Of a DNA stretch of 64,000 bases, positions 56,867-64,000 are shown one piece after another (position 1 is the stretch's first letter; every line of letters starts with the position of its first letter). The notes under the pieces are model-generated. The model was not told where the DNA came from and made no database searches. It saw only the letters and a list, made by a program, of their open reading frames with translations. The DNA is from Bacillota bacterium (GTDB taxonomy: Bacteria; Bacillota; Negativicutes; DSM-13327): positions 124,001-188,000 of the forward strand of contig JAGFZX010000002.1 of NCBI GenBank assembly GCA_017889585.1, read 5' to 3'. The position numbers and the translations under genes are program-made.

Positions 56867-59800
56867 ATGAATATTACAAGATTTTCCATACAAAGACCAG
56901 TAGGTATTACGATGATCATTATGTTTTTTGTTGTTCTTGGTCTATATAGTTTTCATCGAATTGGTGTTGAACTTCTGCCGGCACTGAATACTCCTTATGT
57001 TACAGTTTCAGTTCGTTATCCTGGCGCTGGGACTGAAGAGATGGAACTACAAGTGATTAAGCCGTTAGAAGATTCTCTATCTTCAGTAGCCCATTTAAAG
57101 CATATGACTTCCATTGCGCGGCCTGAAAGGGCAAACATTATTTTAGAGTTCGATTTTACGGCAAATGCTGATATTGCATCCATTGATGCGACTAAACAGG
57201 TAAATGCCGCAAGGCGTAAGTTGCCAGATGCCATTGATGAACCAACTGTTGTCAAACGAGACATTAATGCATCGCCGATCTTAGAGATTGCAGTTACATC
57301 AAATCAGCCTTTAGCTGATCTATATACCAAGGCTAACAACGTCTTTAAAGAACGTTTACAACGGGCAGAAGGGGTTTCTGAAGTTACCCTTGATGGTGGC
57401 AGAGATAAAGAAGTTGCTGTGGAGGTAGATAGTAATAAACTCCGTTTTTACAATCTTTCTCTTAATCAGATTATAAGTAAAATAAAGGGAGAAAATATAT
57501 TACTCCCGGCTGGTACTGTATTTAGCGACAAAACACAGATCGATGTTAGGATGCTGGCACAATACGCAACTCCTGATGAAATAACTAAGCTACAAGTGAA
57601 CAATGCTGATGGAATTGCCGTGGCGCTCAAGGATGTAGCGACAATTAGTGAAAAGGACAGTCGGGTCAATCGTTACAGTCGTGCCAACGGGTCAGATGCT
57701 GTTTCCTTATCAGTTTATAAAAACAGTGATGCCAGCATTGTCGATACAAGTAAAGCTGCTAATGAACAATTAGCTACGCTAAAAGCTGAGTTTCCTGATT
57801 ATAACTTTGTTGTTGTTACAGATGGATCACAATTTGTTGATAATTCATTACGCAACACTTTCGGTAATATTATAGAAGGTCTTTTTACGACAGGCTTAGT
57901 ATTATATCTTTTTCTGCGCGGCTGGCGATCCACCGCTGCTGTTCTCATTGCCATTCCCACATCGTTAATTTCTACATTTTTTGCTCTCTATGTAGCAGGT
58001 TTTACTTTTAATATGATGTCACTTATGGGAATGGCCCTGTGTATTGGTATTTTGGTCGATGATTCAATTGTTGTTTTAGAGAATATTCATCGTCATATGC
58101 GTATGGGGAAATCAGCGGATATCGCCGCTGAAGAAGGGCGTACTGAGATCGGTATGGCAGCTATTGCCATTACTCTTTGTGACGTAGTTGTATTTCTGCC
58201 GATTGCATTCATGGCAGGCATGACTGGCCAATTTTTTAGACAGTTTGGCCTTACCATAGTTTTCGCGACACTATTTTCTATGTTTGTTTCTTTTACTCTT
58301 ACCCCATTGCTAGCTTCCCGGTTATTTAAAAATGAAGTTGTTGAGCCTCAGGGGCGTATTTGGGACTTTATGGAGAGGCTGGAACAAGGTGCAATTGAAA
58401 AATATGAATCAATGTTACGTTGGAGCTTTCATCACACCAAGAAGGTCGTCGCTGTTGCTCTAATCTTGTTCATTTTATCAGTTGCCTTGGTTCCATTAGG
58501 CTTTATTGGTTCAGAATATATGCCTCGTACAGATGAGGGGAGTTTCCGGGTATCGGTTGAATTGCCAGTTGGGCAAACTATCGCTCAAACGGACAATGTT
58601 ATTAGTAATCTAGAACAATATTTATCCTCTATTCCCGAAGTGGTCAATTGTCTATCCAGTGTTGGTTCACCGACAAGCAATAATGGCTCAATTTCTGTAC
58701 GTCTGCTTGATCGAAAGGATCGTAAACGCAGTGTCTGGGACGTGACTGATCAAGCACGTGCATATGCTGCTAAAAATATCCCTAATGCCACCATAAGAAT
58801 CAATGAGACTCAAACTTCAGTAGCTGGCGTTTCCGGCGGTGGTGGAAATGGGCCATCTGCACCAGTACAAATTGAACTACTGAGCGCTGATATGAATAAT
58901 TTGATAAAAGCTTCATATCAAGTTCAATCAGTGCTTTCCCAGATGACTGGCCTTAAAGATATTCGCAGTTCTTATACAGAAGGCATGCCGGAGATACAAC
59001 TGAGCGTTGATCGTGAAAGGCTGAAGTTTTATAATGTCTCTGTGGCCCAAGTGACAAATGATTTTAGTGCTGCCATTGCAGGTCAAACAGCTGGTGTATA
59101 TGCTAATGACCCTACTAATGATGGTCAAGATACTGATATTGTAGTCAGGCTGAAAGGTAGTGATGGATTTAAACCTTCAGATATTCGCTCATTACCAATT
59201 ATGGCTGGTAACCATCAAGTGTATCTTGGTGATGTGGCAACGATAAATGAAGGAACAGGTCCAGTAATGCTCCGCCGGGTTGATAAACAGCGAGCCATTA
59301 GCATACAAGCAAATATAACCGATCGGCCCCTGCAAGAAGTGTTAAATGAAATTAAAACGAAGCTTACTCCCCAGGAATTAGGAGCTAGCGTAAGCTATCG
59401 TTTTACTGGGCAAGCAACGAGTATGAATGATTCTTTCGGCGAAATGCTCCAAGCATTAGCATTGTCGCTAATTCTAGTATATATGTTGTTGGCTATTCTC
59501 TATGAATCACTGCTAACTCCCTTTATTCGGATGTTCTCTCTACCTTTAGGGTTAATTGGTTCTTTGCTATTCTTGGTTATAACTAATAATACAATCAACT
59601 TATATTCCCTTATAGGGATACTGGTTATGGATGGTTTAGTTGCTAAGAATGGTACATTGCTATTAGATTACACCCTGACGTTGATGGATCGGGGTACAGA
59701 TGCTTTTGATGCCATCATCGAAGCGGGAAAAACTCGATTAAAGCCCATCGTTATGACCACAATTACTATGGTAGTTGGTATGTTGCCAACGGCATTAGCG

Positions 59801-59992
59801 ATGACGGAAGGATCAGAAACAAGAGTTAGTATGGCGTGGGTTCTCATAGGAGGTTTGCTATCCTCTACAGTATTTACCCTCATTATCATCCCTATCATTT
59901 TTATGTTCTTTCAGCGTCATCCTGTTAAAAATTGGCATCAAGATATAAGAATTTGGTTAAAACATAAAAGTAGCAACATGCCGAGTGCATGA
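56867..59992 (+). CDS. RND-family inner-membrane efflux pump (AcrB/MexF type)
   Basis: A 1041-residue HAE-type transporter: N-terminal helix ITRFSIQRPVGITMIIMFFV, porter domain with ELLPALNTPYVTVSVRYPGA, TM4 with the proton-relay GILVDDSIVVLENIHRHMRM and a second half with the same arrangement (YESLLTPFIRMFSLPLGLIG, DGLVAKNGTLLLDYTLTLMD). It expels drugs or other amphiphiles by proton antiport. It follows the adaptor after 38 bases. Its regulator is broken, so it may be constitutive. Confidence 0.95.
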   Translation: MNITRFSIQRPVGITMIIMFFVVLGLYSFHRIGVELLPALNTPYVTVSVRYPGAGTEEMELQVIKPLEDSLSSVAHLKHMTSIARPERANIILEFDFTANADIASIDATKQVNAARRKLPDAIDEPTVVKRDINASPILEIAVTSNQPLADLYTKANNVFKERLQRAEGVSEVTLDGGRDKEVAVEVDSNKLRFYNLSLNQIISKIKGENILLPAGTVFSDKTQIDVRMLAQYATPDEITKLQVNNADGIAVALKDVATISEKDSRVNRYSRANGSDAVSLSVYKNSDASIVDTSKAANEQLATLKAEFPDYNFVVVTDGSQFVDNSLRNTFGNIIEGLFTTGLVLYLFLRGWRSTAAVLIAIPTSLISTFFALYVAGFTFNMMSLMGMALCIGILVDDSIVVLENIHRHMRMGKSADIAAEEGRTEIGMAAIAITLCDVVVFLPIAFMAGMTGQFFRQFGLTIVFATLFSMFVSFTLTPLLASRLFKNEVVEPQGRIWDFMERLEQGAIEKYESMLRWSFHHTKKVVAVALILFILSVALVPLGFIGSEYMPRTDEGSFRVSVELPVGQTIAQTDNVISNLEQYLSSIPEVVNCLSSVGSPTSNNGSISVRLLDRKDRKRSVWDVTDQARAYAAKNIPNATIRINETQTSVAGVSGGGGNGPSAPVQIELLSADMNNLIKASYQVQSVLSQMTGLKDIRSSYTEGMPEIQLSVDRERLKFYNVSVAQVTNDFSAAIAGQTAGVYANDPTNDGQDTDIVVRLKGSDGFKPSDIRSLPIMAGNHQVYLGDVATINEGTGPVMLRRVDKQRAISIQANITDRPLQEVLNEIKTKLTPQELGASVSYRFTGQATSMNDSFGEMLQALALSLILVYMLLAILYESLLTPFIRMFSLPLGLIGSLLFLVITNNTINLYSLIGILVMDGLVAKNGTLLLDYTLTLMDRGTDAFDAIIEAGKTRLKPIVMTTITMVVGMLPTALAMTEGSETRVSMAWVLIGGLLSSTVFTLIIIPIIFMFFQRHPVKNWHQDIRIWLKHKSSNMPSA

Positions 59993-60021
59993 AGTTATTG
60001 ATAAATGGTGCAGAAGAGAGT

Positions 60022-60113
60022 AAAACCTACGTTAAACACAAGAGTTATAAAGAAACGCAAAGAACACAAAGGGTACTTGTTTAATAACCCTTTGTGTTTT
60101 TAAACGTGGTTTT
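60022..60113 (+). terminator. Nested hairpin terminator after the RND pump
   Basis: AACACAAAGGGT (60063-60074) pairs with ACCCTTTGTGTT (60087-60098) and runs into T residues; outer arms AAAACCTACGTT and AACGTGGTTTT can pair around it. Confidence 0.75.
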
Positions 60114-60142
60114 GTATTTATTTCACAAGAAAGGGGCACTCT

Positions 60143-60151
60143 TGATATAAT
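60143..60151 (+). promoter_or_regulatory. Extended -10 element, candidate promoter of the aminotransferase
   Basis: TGATATAAT fits the extended -10 pattern TGnTATAAT, 120 bases before the ATG; no good -35 box. Confidence 0.35.
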
Positions 60152-60270
60152 GGTAATTTATTGTAAAATTAAAATAGTTTAGGAATCGCATGTACATAAA
60201 AGAGGAATTTAATTACTATTAAGAGAAAATAATATAAAGTAGTAGATGATTGTTTCTTGGAGGTGTTGAC

Positions 60271-61524
60271 ATGACTAAAGAACAGATTATTAGTGAAACC
60301 ATTGATAATTATGAAAAATTTATCAATCCTGCTATGGCTAAATTATTTCGTTTTATAGGATTGTCTACAGTGGAATGGGAAGCTGAAGGCAGTATTATAC
60401 GTGATATTGATGAAAAAGAGTATATTGATTGTTTGGGTGGTTATGGTGTATTTAGCTTGGGGCATCGTCATCCGCGAGTTGTGGAAGCGGTGAAAAAACA
60501 ACTTGATACTATGCCGTTATCCAGTAAAGTACTATTTAATAAGCCTATGGCTGATTTATCCGCATTACTTGCTGAAATTACACCAGGAGAGTTGCAGTAT
60601 AGTTTTATTGTCAATAGTGGTACTGAAGCAGTTGAGGGAGCACTTAAATTAGCGCGTATTCACACTGGGCGATCTAAAATAATCTCTACAATCAATTCTT
60701 TTCATGGTAAGACATTAGGGGCCTTGAGTGCGACTGGTCGTGATTTGTTTCGTGATCCATTTAAGCCGTTACTCAACGGTTTTGAGCATGTTCCCTTTAA
60801 TGATATCCTTGCAATCCAAAAAGTGATTGATAGTGAAACTGCAGCTGTCATTATTGAGCCTATTCAAGGCGAGGGTGGAATCATTGTTCCATGTGATGAT
60901 TATTTGCCAGCAGTATGTAAGCTTTGTGATGAATATGGTGCTCTGCTTATTTGTGATGAAGTGCAAACCGGACTCGGGCGTACTGGTAAAATGTTTGCTG
61001 TTAATCACTATGATGTAGTACCTGATATTTTAGTAACTGCAAAAGCTCTGGGGGGTGGTGTTATGCCGATCGGGGCATTTACGGCTAAACCCCAAATATG
61101 GGAAAAATATATAGCAAGCCCATTTTTACATACATCTACTTTTGGTGGTAATCCCTTGGCATGTGTTGCAGCAACCACAGCTATTCATGTTTTGCAAGAC
61201 GAATATATTGTCGAGCGATCGGCAATTGCTGGTGCCTATTTTCTTGAAAAATTAATTGCCTTGCAACAAGCCTTTCCTGATGTTATTCAAGAAGTACGAG
61301 GCAAAGGGCTGATGATTGGTATTGAACTGACTAAAGAAGGCATTGGCGGCTTACTCATGGCTGAAATGATTAACAAAGGGGTTTTAGTTGCTTATACTCT
61401 TAATAATCCCAAAGTAATTCGGATAGAACCACCACTCATTATTAGTCAGGAACTAGTCGATGTGGTAATGAAGGCTTTGGCGGAAGCGGTAGAATTAGCT
61501 CATGATATGATTGAAGATTTATAG
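60271..61524 (+). CDS. Class III aminotransferase, putrescine/acetylornithine type
   Basis: A 417-residue PLP enzyme. Motifs: YIDCLGGYGVFSLGHRHPRV, IVNSGTEAVEGALKLARIHT, NSFHGKTLGALSATGRD, LLICDEVQTGLGRTGKMFAV (Asp of the cofactor site) and ILVTAKALGGGVMPIGAF with the Schiff-base Lys. The N-terminal extension (FINPAMAKLFRFIGLSTVEW) is closest to putrescine aminotransferase (PatA/YgjG), but substrate cannot be fixed from sequence. ATG 60271 follows TTGGAGGTG. A SRPBCC gene follows after 11 bases. Confidence 0.9.
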   Translation: MTKEQIISETIDNYEKFINPAMAKLFRFIGLSTVEWEAEGSIIRDIDEKEYIDCLGGYGVFSLGHRHPRVVEAVKKQLDTMPLSSKVLFNKPMADLSALLAEITPGELQYSFIVNSGTEAVEGALKLARIHTGRSKIISTINSFHGKTLGALSATGRDLFRDPFKPLLNGFEHVPFNDILAIQKVIDSETAAVIIEPIQGEGGIIVPCDDYLPAVCKLCDEYGALLICDEVQTGLGRTGKMFAVNHYDVVPDILVTAKALGGGVMPIGAFTAKPQIWEKYIASPFLHTSTFGGNPLACVAATTAIHVLQDEYIVERSAIAGAYFLEKLIALQQAFPDVIQEVRGKGLMIGIELTKEGIGGLLMAEMINKGVLVAYTLNNPKVIRIEPPLIISQELVDVVMKALAEAVELAHDMIEDL

Positions 61525-61535
61525 GGGGATCTATT

Positions 61536-61976
61536 ATGCCATATGTTGAGGTGACTATTTCAGTTAAGTGTCAGCCCGATAAGATTTATCCAATCTTAAA
61601 GGATATGGAAAAGTATCCAGGCTTTATGACTGACTTGGTCAGTGTAGAAGTATTGGAACGCACGGGTAATACAACTGTGACTAAATGGGTATCAAATGTT
61701 GATGGACGAGTTATTAAATGGACAGAATTAGATACTTTTGATGATGAAAATATGCATATTTCTTATAGTCAAATTGATGGAGATTTGAAAAAAATGGCTG
61801 GCGAGTGGATATTAACTCCCACTACTGAGGGAACTGATATAAATTTAACAGTGGATTTTGAATTTGGTATTCCCATGATTTCTGGCCTTCTAAACCCAAT
61901 CTTGAAGAAAAAAGTCCGGGATAATAGCATGAATATGCTCAAATCTGTTAAAGAAAAGATGGAAGTCAGTGTCTAA
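61536..61976 (+). CDS. SRPBCC-family protein (RatA/coenzyme-Q-binding-like)
   Basis: A 146-residue START/Bet-v-1-like fold: VTISVKCQPDKIYPILKDME, KYPGFMTDLVSVEVLERTGN, GRVIKWTELDTFDDENMHIS and a C-terminal helix (LKKKVRDNSMNMLKSVKEKM). Members bind hydrophobic ligands; ligand unknown. It lies between the aminotransferase and htpX, probably in the same operon. AGGGGGATC precedes ATG. Confidence 0.85.
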   Translation: MPYVEVTISVKCQPDKIYPILKDMEKYPGFMTDLVSVEVLERTGNTTVTKWVSNVDGRVIKWTELDTFDDENMHISYSQIDGDLKKMAGEWILTPTTEGTDINLTVDFEFGIPMISGLLNPILKKKVRDNSMNMLKSVKEKMEVSV

Positions 61977-62001
61977 TGTGGATATGTGAGGGGATGCGAA
62001 T

Positions 62002-62871
62002 TTGAATACGGTAAGGACGACAGCTTTATTAGCCGCTCTAACAGGATTATTATTGGCGGTAGGCGCTTTTTTCGGTGGCACTAGAGGCATGACAATTATG
62101 ATTGTGATATCTTTGCTGATGAATTTTGTTAGCTACTGGTTTAGTGATAAAATTGTTCTTAGTATGTATGGCGCAAGAGAAGTGACTCCTCAGGATGCTG
62201 TTGATTTGATTAGAATGGTATCCGGGTTAGTGCAAAAATCTAAATTGCCAATGCCTAAGGTATATATTATTGATACGGATGTGCCGAATGCTTTTGCTAC
62301 TGGGCGTAATCCTCAGCATGCTGCAGTAGCTGTAACAACAGGTATAATACGTACTCTTAAAACGGAAGAACTTGAGGGGGTAATTGCTCACGAGTTAGCC
62401 CATATAAAAAATCGTGATACACTGATTAGTACGGTAGTGGCTAGTATTGCCGGCGTGATTACTATGATTGCGAATATTGCTCAATGGACAGCATTTTTAG
62501 GTTTTGGGCGGGATAATGATGAGGAAGGTAGTGGCCTTGCTAGTATTGTTGAATTTATCTTTCTAGTCGTATTGGCTCCTTTAGCAGCAACACTTATTCA
62601 ATTAGGTATTTCACGTTCGCGGGAATTTAAGGCTGATGAAACAGGCGGCATTATTTCAGGGAATCCTTTAGCCCTAGCTAGTGCTTTGGAGAAAATTGAG
62701 TATTATGCGCAAAATAAAGTTATGTTAGAGGCCACTCCGTCCACATCTCATATGTTTATTGTTAATCCATTTAGCGGAGCTGGTAATTGGTTGATGAGTT
62801 TATTTAGCACTCATCCTGCGACTACTGATCGCATCGCGAGATTGAAAGAATTATCAAAGCGCGGACGTTGA
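62002..62871 (+). CDS. htpX: Zinc metalloprotease HtpX
   Basis: A 289-residue membrane M48B protease for misfolded membrane proteins. N-terminal helices ([20 protein letters not shown]), the zinc motif [18 protein letters not shown], a second pair of helices ([40 protein letters not shown]), Glu ligand in [13 protein letters not shown] and the C-terminal [18 protein letters not shown] 62002 follows GAGGGGATGCG. Confidence 0.95.
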   Translation: MNTVRTTALLAALTGLLLAVGAFFGGTRGMTIMIVISLLMNFVSYWFSDKIVLSMYGAREVTPQDAVDLIRMVSGLVQKSKLPMPKVYIIDTDVPNAFATGRNPQHAAVAVTTGIIRTLKTEELEGVIAHELAHIKNRDTLISTVVASIAGVITMIANIAQWTAFLGFGRDNDEEGSGLASIVEFIFLVVLAPLAATLIQLGISRSREFKADETGGIISGNPLALASALEKIEYYAQNKVMLEATPSTSHMFIVNPFSGAGNWLMSLFSTHPATTDRIARLKELSKRGR

Positions 62872-62921
62872 GGGGGAGTTTAGAGGAAATAATAGGTCGA
62901 TTAACATGAAGAAATGGTGTG

Positions 62922-63437
62922 ATGATAGTGGAAAATAAATTGATACCATATAAAGGTATTATCCCTAAAATACATGAAAATGTATATTTAGCTAATGGTA
63001 CATATATTATTGGTGATGTTACGATTGATTCTCATTCTAATATATGGTTTAATACTGTTATTCGTGGTGACGTACATCCCATAACAATTGGTAAATATAC
63101 TAATATTCAAGACAATTCTACTATTCATGTTGTACGTGATCATCCTACAGTCATTAAAGATTATGTGACTGTAGGCCATGGCGTTATTTTACATGCATGT
63201 CATATAGCAAGTAATTGTTTAATTGGTATGGGAGCAATTATTTTGAGTTATGCGGAAATTGGTGAAAATTGCATTATTGGTGCAGGTGCTCTTATCACTG
63301 AGCATAAGAAGATTCCACCGAATTCTTTAGTTATGGGGTCACCTGGTAAGGTAGTGCGTACAGTAACAAGAGAAGAAATTGAGGCGATTAGAATGTCGGC
63401 CCTCAACTATTATGAAGAGTCCGAACAATATCGCTGA
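62922..63437 (+). CDS. Gamma-type carbonic anhydrase-like (left-handed beta-helix) protein
   Basis: A 171-residue hexapeptide-repeat protein: VYLANGTYIIGDVTIDSHSN, FNTVIRGDVHPITIGKYTNI, STIHVVRDHPTVIKDYVTVG and HGVILHACHIASNCLIGMGA with the three His that bind zinc in the Cam/CaiE/PaaY group. Hydration of CO2 is proposed for some members and not shown for most. ATG 62922 is used; GTG 62919 and GTG 62928 are possible. Confidence 0.9.
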   Translation: MIVENKLIPYKGIIPKIHENVYLANGTYIIGDVTIDSHSNIWFNTVIRGDVHPITIGKYTNIQDNSTIHVVRDHPTVIKDYVTVGHGVILHACHIASNCLIGMGAIILSYAEIGENCIIGAGALITEHKKIPPNSLVMGSPGKVVRTVTREEIEAIRMSALNYYEESEQYR

Positions 63438-63451
63438 TTGAGGTGAAGAGG

Positions 63452-63904
63452 ATGGAAAATACATTAGTTTTATTAAAACCTGATGCTGTTGCCAAAGGAG
63501 TATGTGGAGAAATTATTGCTCGCTTTGAAAAACGTGGAATTAAAATCATTGGGATGAAAATGCTATACTTATCAAGAGCGCAAGCTGCAATCCATTATAG
63601 TGAGCATCAGGATAAGCCGTTTTTTGATGAGTTGGTTAATTTTATTATTTCAGGGCCGCTTGTTGCCATAGCTCTTCAGGGTGAAAATGTCGTTAAGCTA
63701 GTACGGACCATGATGGGGTCAACTAATCCGCTAGAAGCAGCGCCTGGTACAATTCGTGGGGATTTAGCCACAAATATTAAAAATAATATAATTCATGGCT
63801 CAGATGGACCAGTCAGTGCTAAGCGAGAGATAAATATTTATTTTAATGACAGTGAACTTTGTAAAGAGGTGGCTTATGAAAGTTTATACAAAGACAGGGG
63901 ATAA
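63452..63904 (+). CDS. ndk: Nucleoside-diphosphate kinase
   Basis: A 150-residue Ndk: [20 protein letters not shown], the [20 protein letters not shown] block, [10 protein letters not shown] and [20 protein letters not shown] containing the phosphohistidine. It transfers the gamma phosphate between nucleoside triphosphates. ATG 63452 lies after GAGGTGAAG; GTG 63443 is inside that site. The next gene begins inside its 3' end. Confidence 0.95.
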   Translation: MENTLVLLKPDAVAKGVCGEIIARFEKRGIKIIGMKMLYLSRAQAAIHYSEHQDKPFFDELVNFIISGPLVAIALQGENVVKLVRTMMGSTNPLEAAPGTIRGDLATNIKNNIIHGSDGPVSAKREINIYFNDSELCKEVAYESLYKDRG

Positions 63905-64000
63905 AGGTACTACTGGCTTATTAACAGGTGAGCGTATTGAGAAAGATAGTCTTAGAGTGGAAGCTTATGGTACGATTGATGAAGTAAATTCTGCCCTCGG
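63876..64000 (+). CDS. PduO-type ATP:cob(I)alamin adenosyltransferase, 5' part
   Basis: The 41 residues present ([20 protein letters not shown], then a Lys-Asp/Arg stretch and [11 protein letters not shown]) are the N terminus of PduO-type adenosyltransferases, including the ATP-binding [10 protein letters not shown]. It makes adenosylcobalamin from ATP and cob(I)alamin. ATG 63876 follows AGAGGTGG inside ndk, overlapping it by 29 bases. The gene runs off the right edge. Confidence 0.92.
   Translation, partial: MKVYTKTGDKGTTGLLTGERIEKDSLRVEAYGTIDEVNSAL

Overview
The window reads as the chromosome of an endospore-forming but diderm Firmicute, most likely a Negativicute of the Sporomusaceae (Pelosinus/Sporomusa type). 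Reasons seen in the sequence: a dense set of sporulation genes (spo0A, spoIIM, dacF-type carboxypeptidases, spoIIAA-spoIIAB-sigF, spoVAC-AD-AE-AEA-AF, ytfJ, spmA-spmB, spoIIP, spoIVA, a Spo0E-like phosphatase) beside a Gram-negative-type envelope signature (a beta-barrel protein with signal peptide and terminal Phe, and an RND efflux pump), an IspH-ribosomal protein S1 fusion, and AT-rich DNA with many TTG and GTG starts behind strong GGAGG sites. The species assignment is inference; no 16S gene is present.

Layout. 1-2200 is a decayed accessory patch: an E/R-rich C-terminal fragment, a pentapeptide-repeat fragment, a probable remnant of a double-glycine RiPP leader on the minus strand, an acetyltransferase and a broken integrase. 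2200-7200 holds spo0A (promoter with a 0A box), a Nudix hydrolase, an EndoQ-like PHP protein, spoIIM, a small membrane protein and xerD. 7200-8580 is a nucleoside-salvage locus in decay (deoB remnant, internally deleted pdp). 8700-17400 is a sporulation block: dacF, the sigF operon with a textbook sigma-H promoter, dodecin and an unusual spoVA operon carrying two extra genes. 17556-22550 has a lipoprotein, a site-2 protease, trpS, scpAB, DUF2953 and ytfJ. 22656-28532 has a ferritin-like mini-protein, a second DacF-type carboxypeptidase, spmAB, an unusual GidA-like/PyrK-like redox pair and rluB. 28621-41933 is a housekeeping run: YhiN-like flavoprotein, DAHP synthase, cmk, plsC, ispH-S1, fni, DUF1614-spoIIP, DUF512 radical SAM, cobO, der, plsY. 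42165-46624 has spoIVA, an ACT regulator, hom, thrB and tRNA-Pro(GGG). 46900-55600 is a looser, partly decayed region: Spo0E-like, DUF1653, a LysM protein behind an SOS box, a CCA-transferase-like protein, M48 peptidase, a frameshifted ferredoxin, DUF134, FmdE, a beta-barrel protein and a dead MarR gene. 55569-64000 has the RND pump, an aminotransferase, SRPBCC protein, htpX, gamma-carbonic anhydrase, ndk and the start of a PduO-type cobalamin adenosyltransferase.

How it works together. Spo0A starts sporulation; the sigma-H promoter drives spoIIA-sigF; SpoIIM and SpoIIP belong to the engulfment machinery; SpoIVA seeds the coat; SpoVA proteins move dipicolinate; SpmA/SpmB and DacF act on core dehydration and cortex. 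Scattered between these operons is a family of about 140-nt structured repeats ending in a terminator-like hairpin (best copies 17407-17550 and 47961-48109; shorter copies at 5715, 25348, 46693 and 21349). This family, the two unexplained genes inside the spoVA operon, the redox pair behind spmAB, and the leader-peptide remnant at 608-754 are the least explained items.
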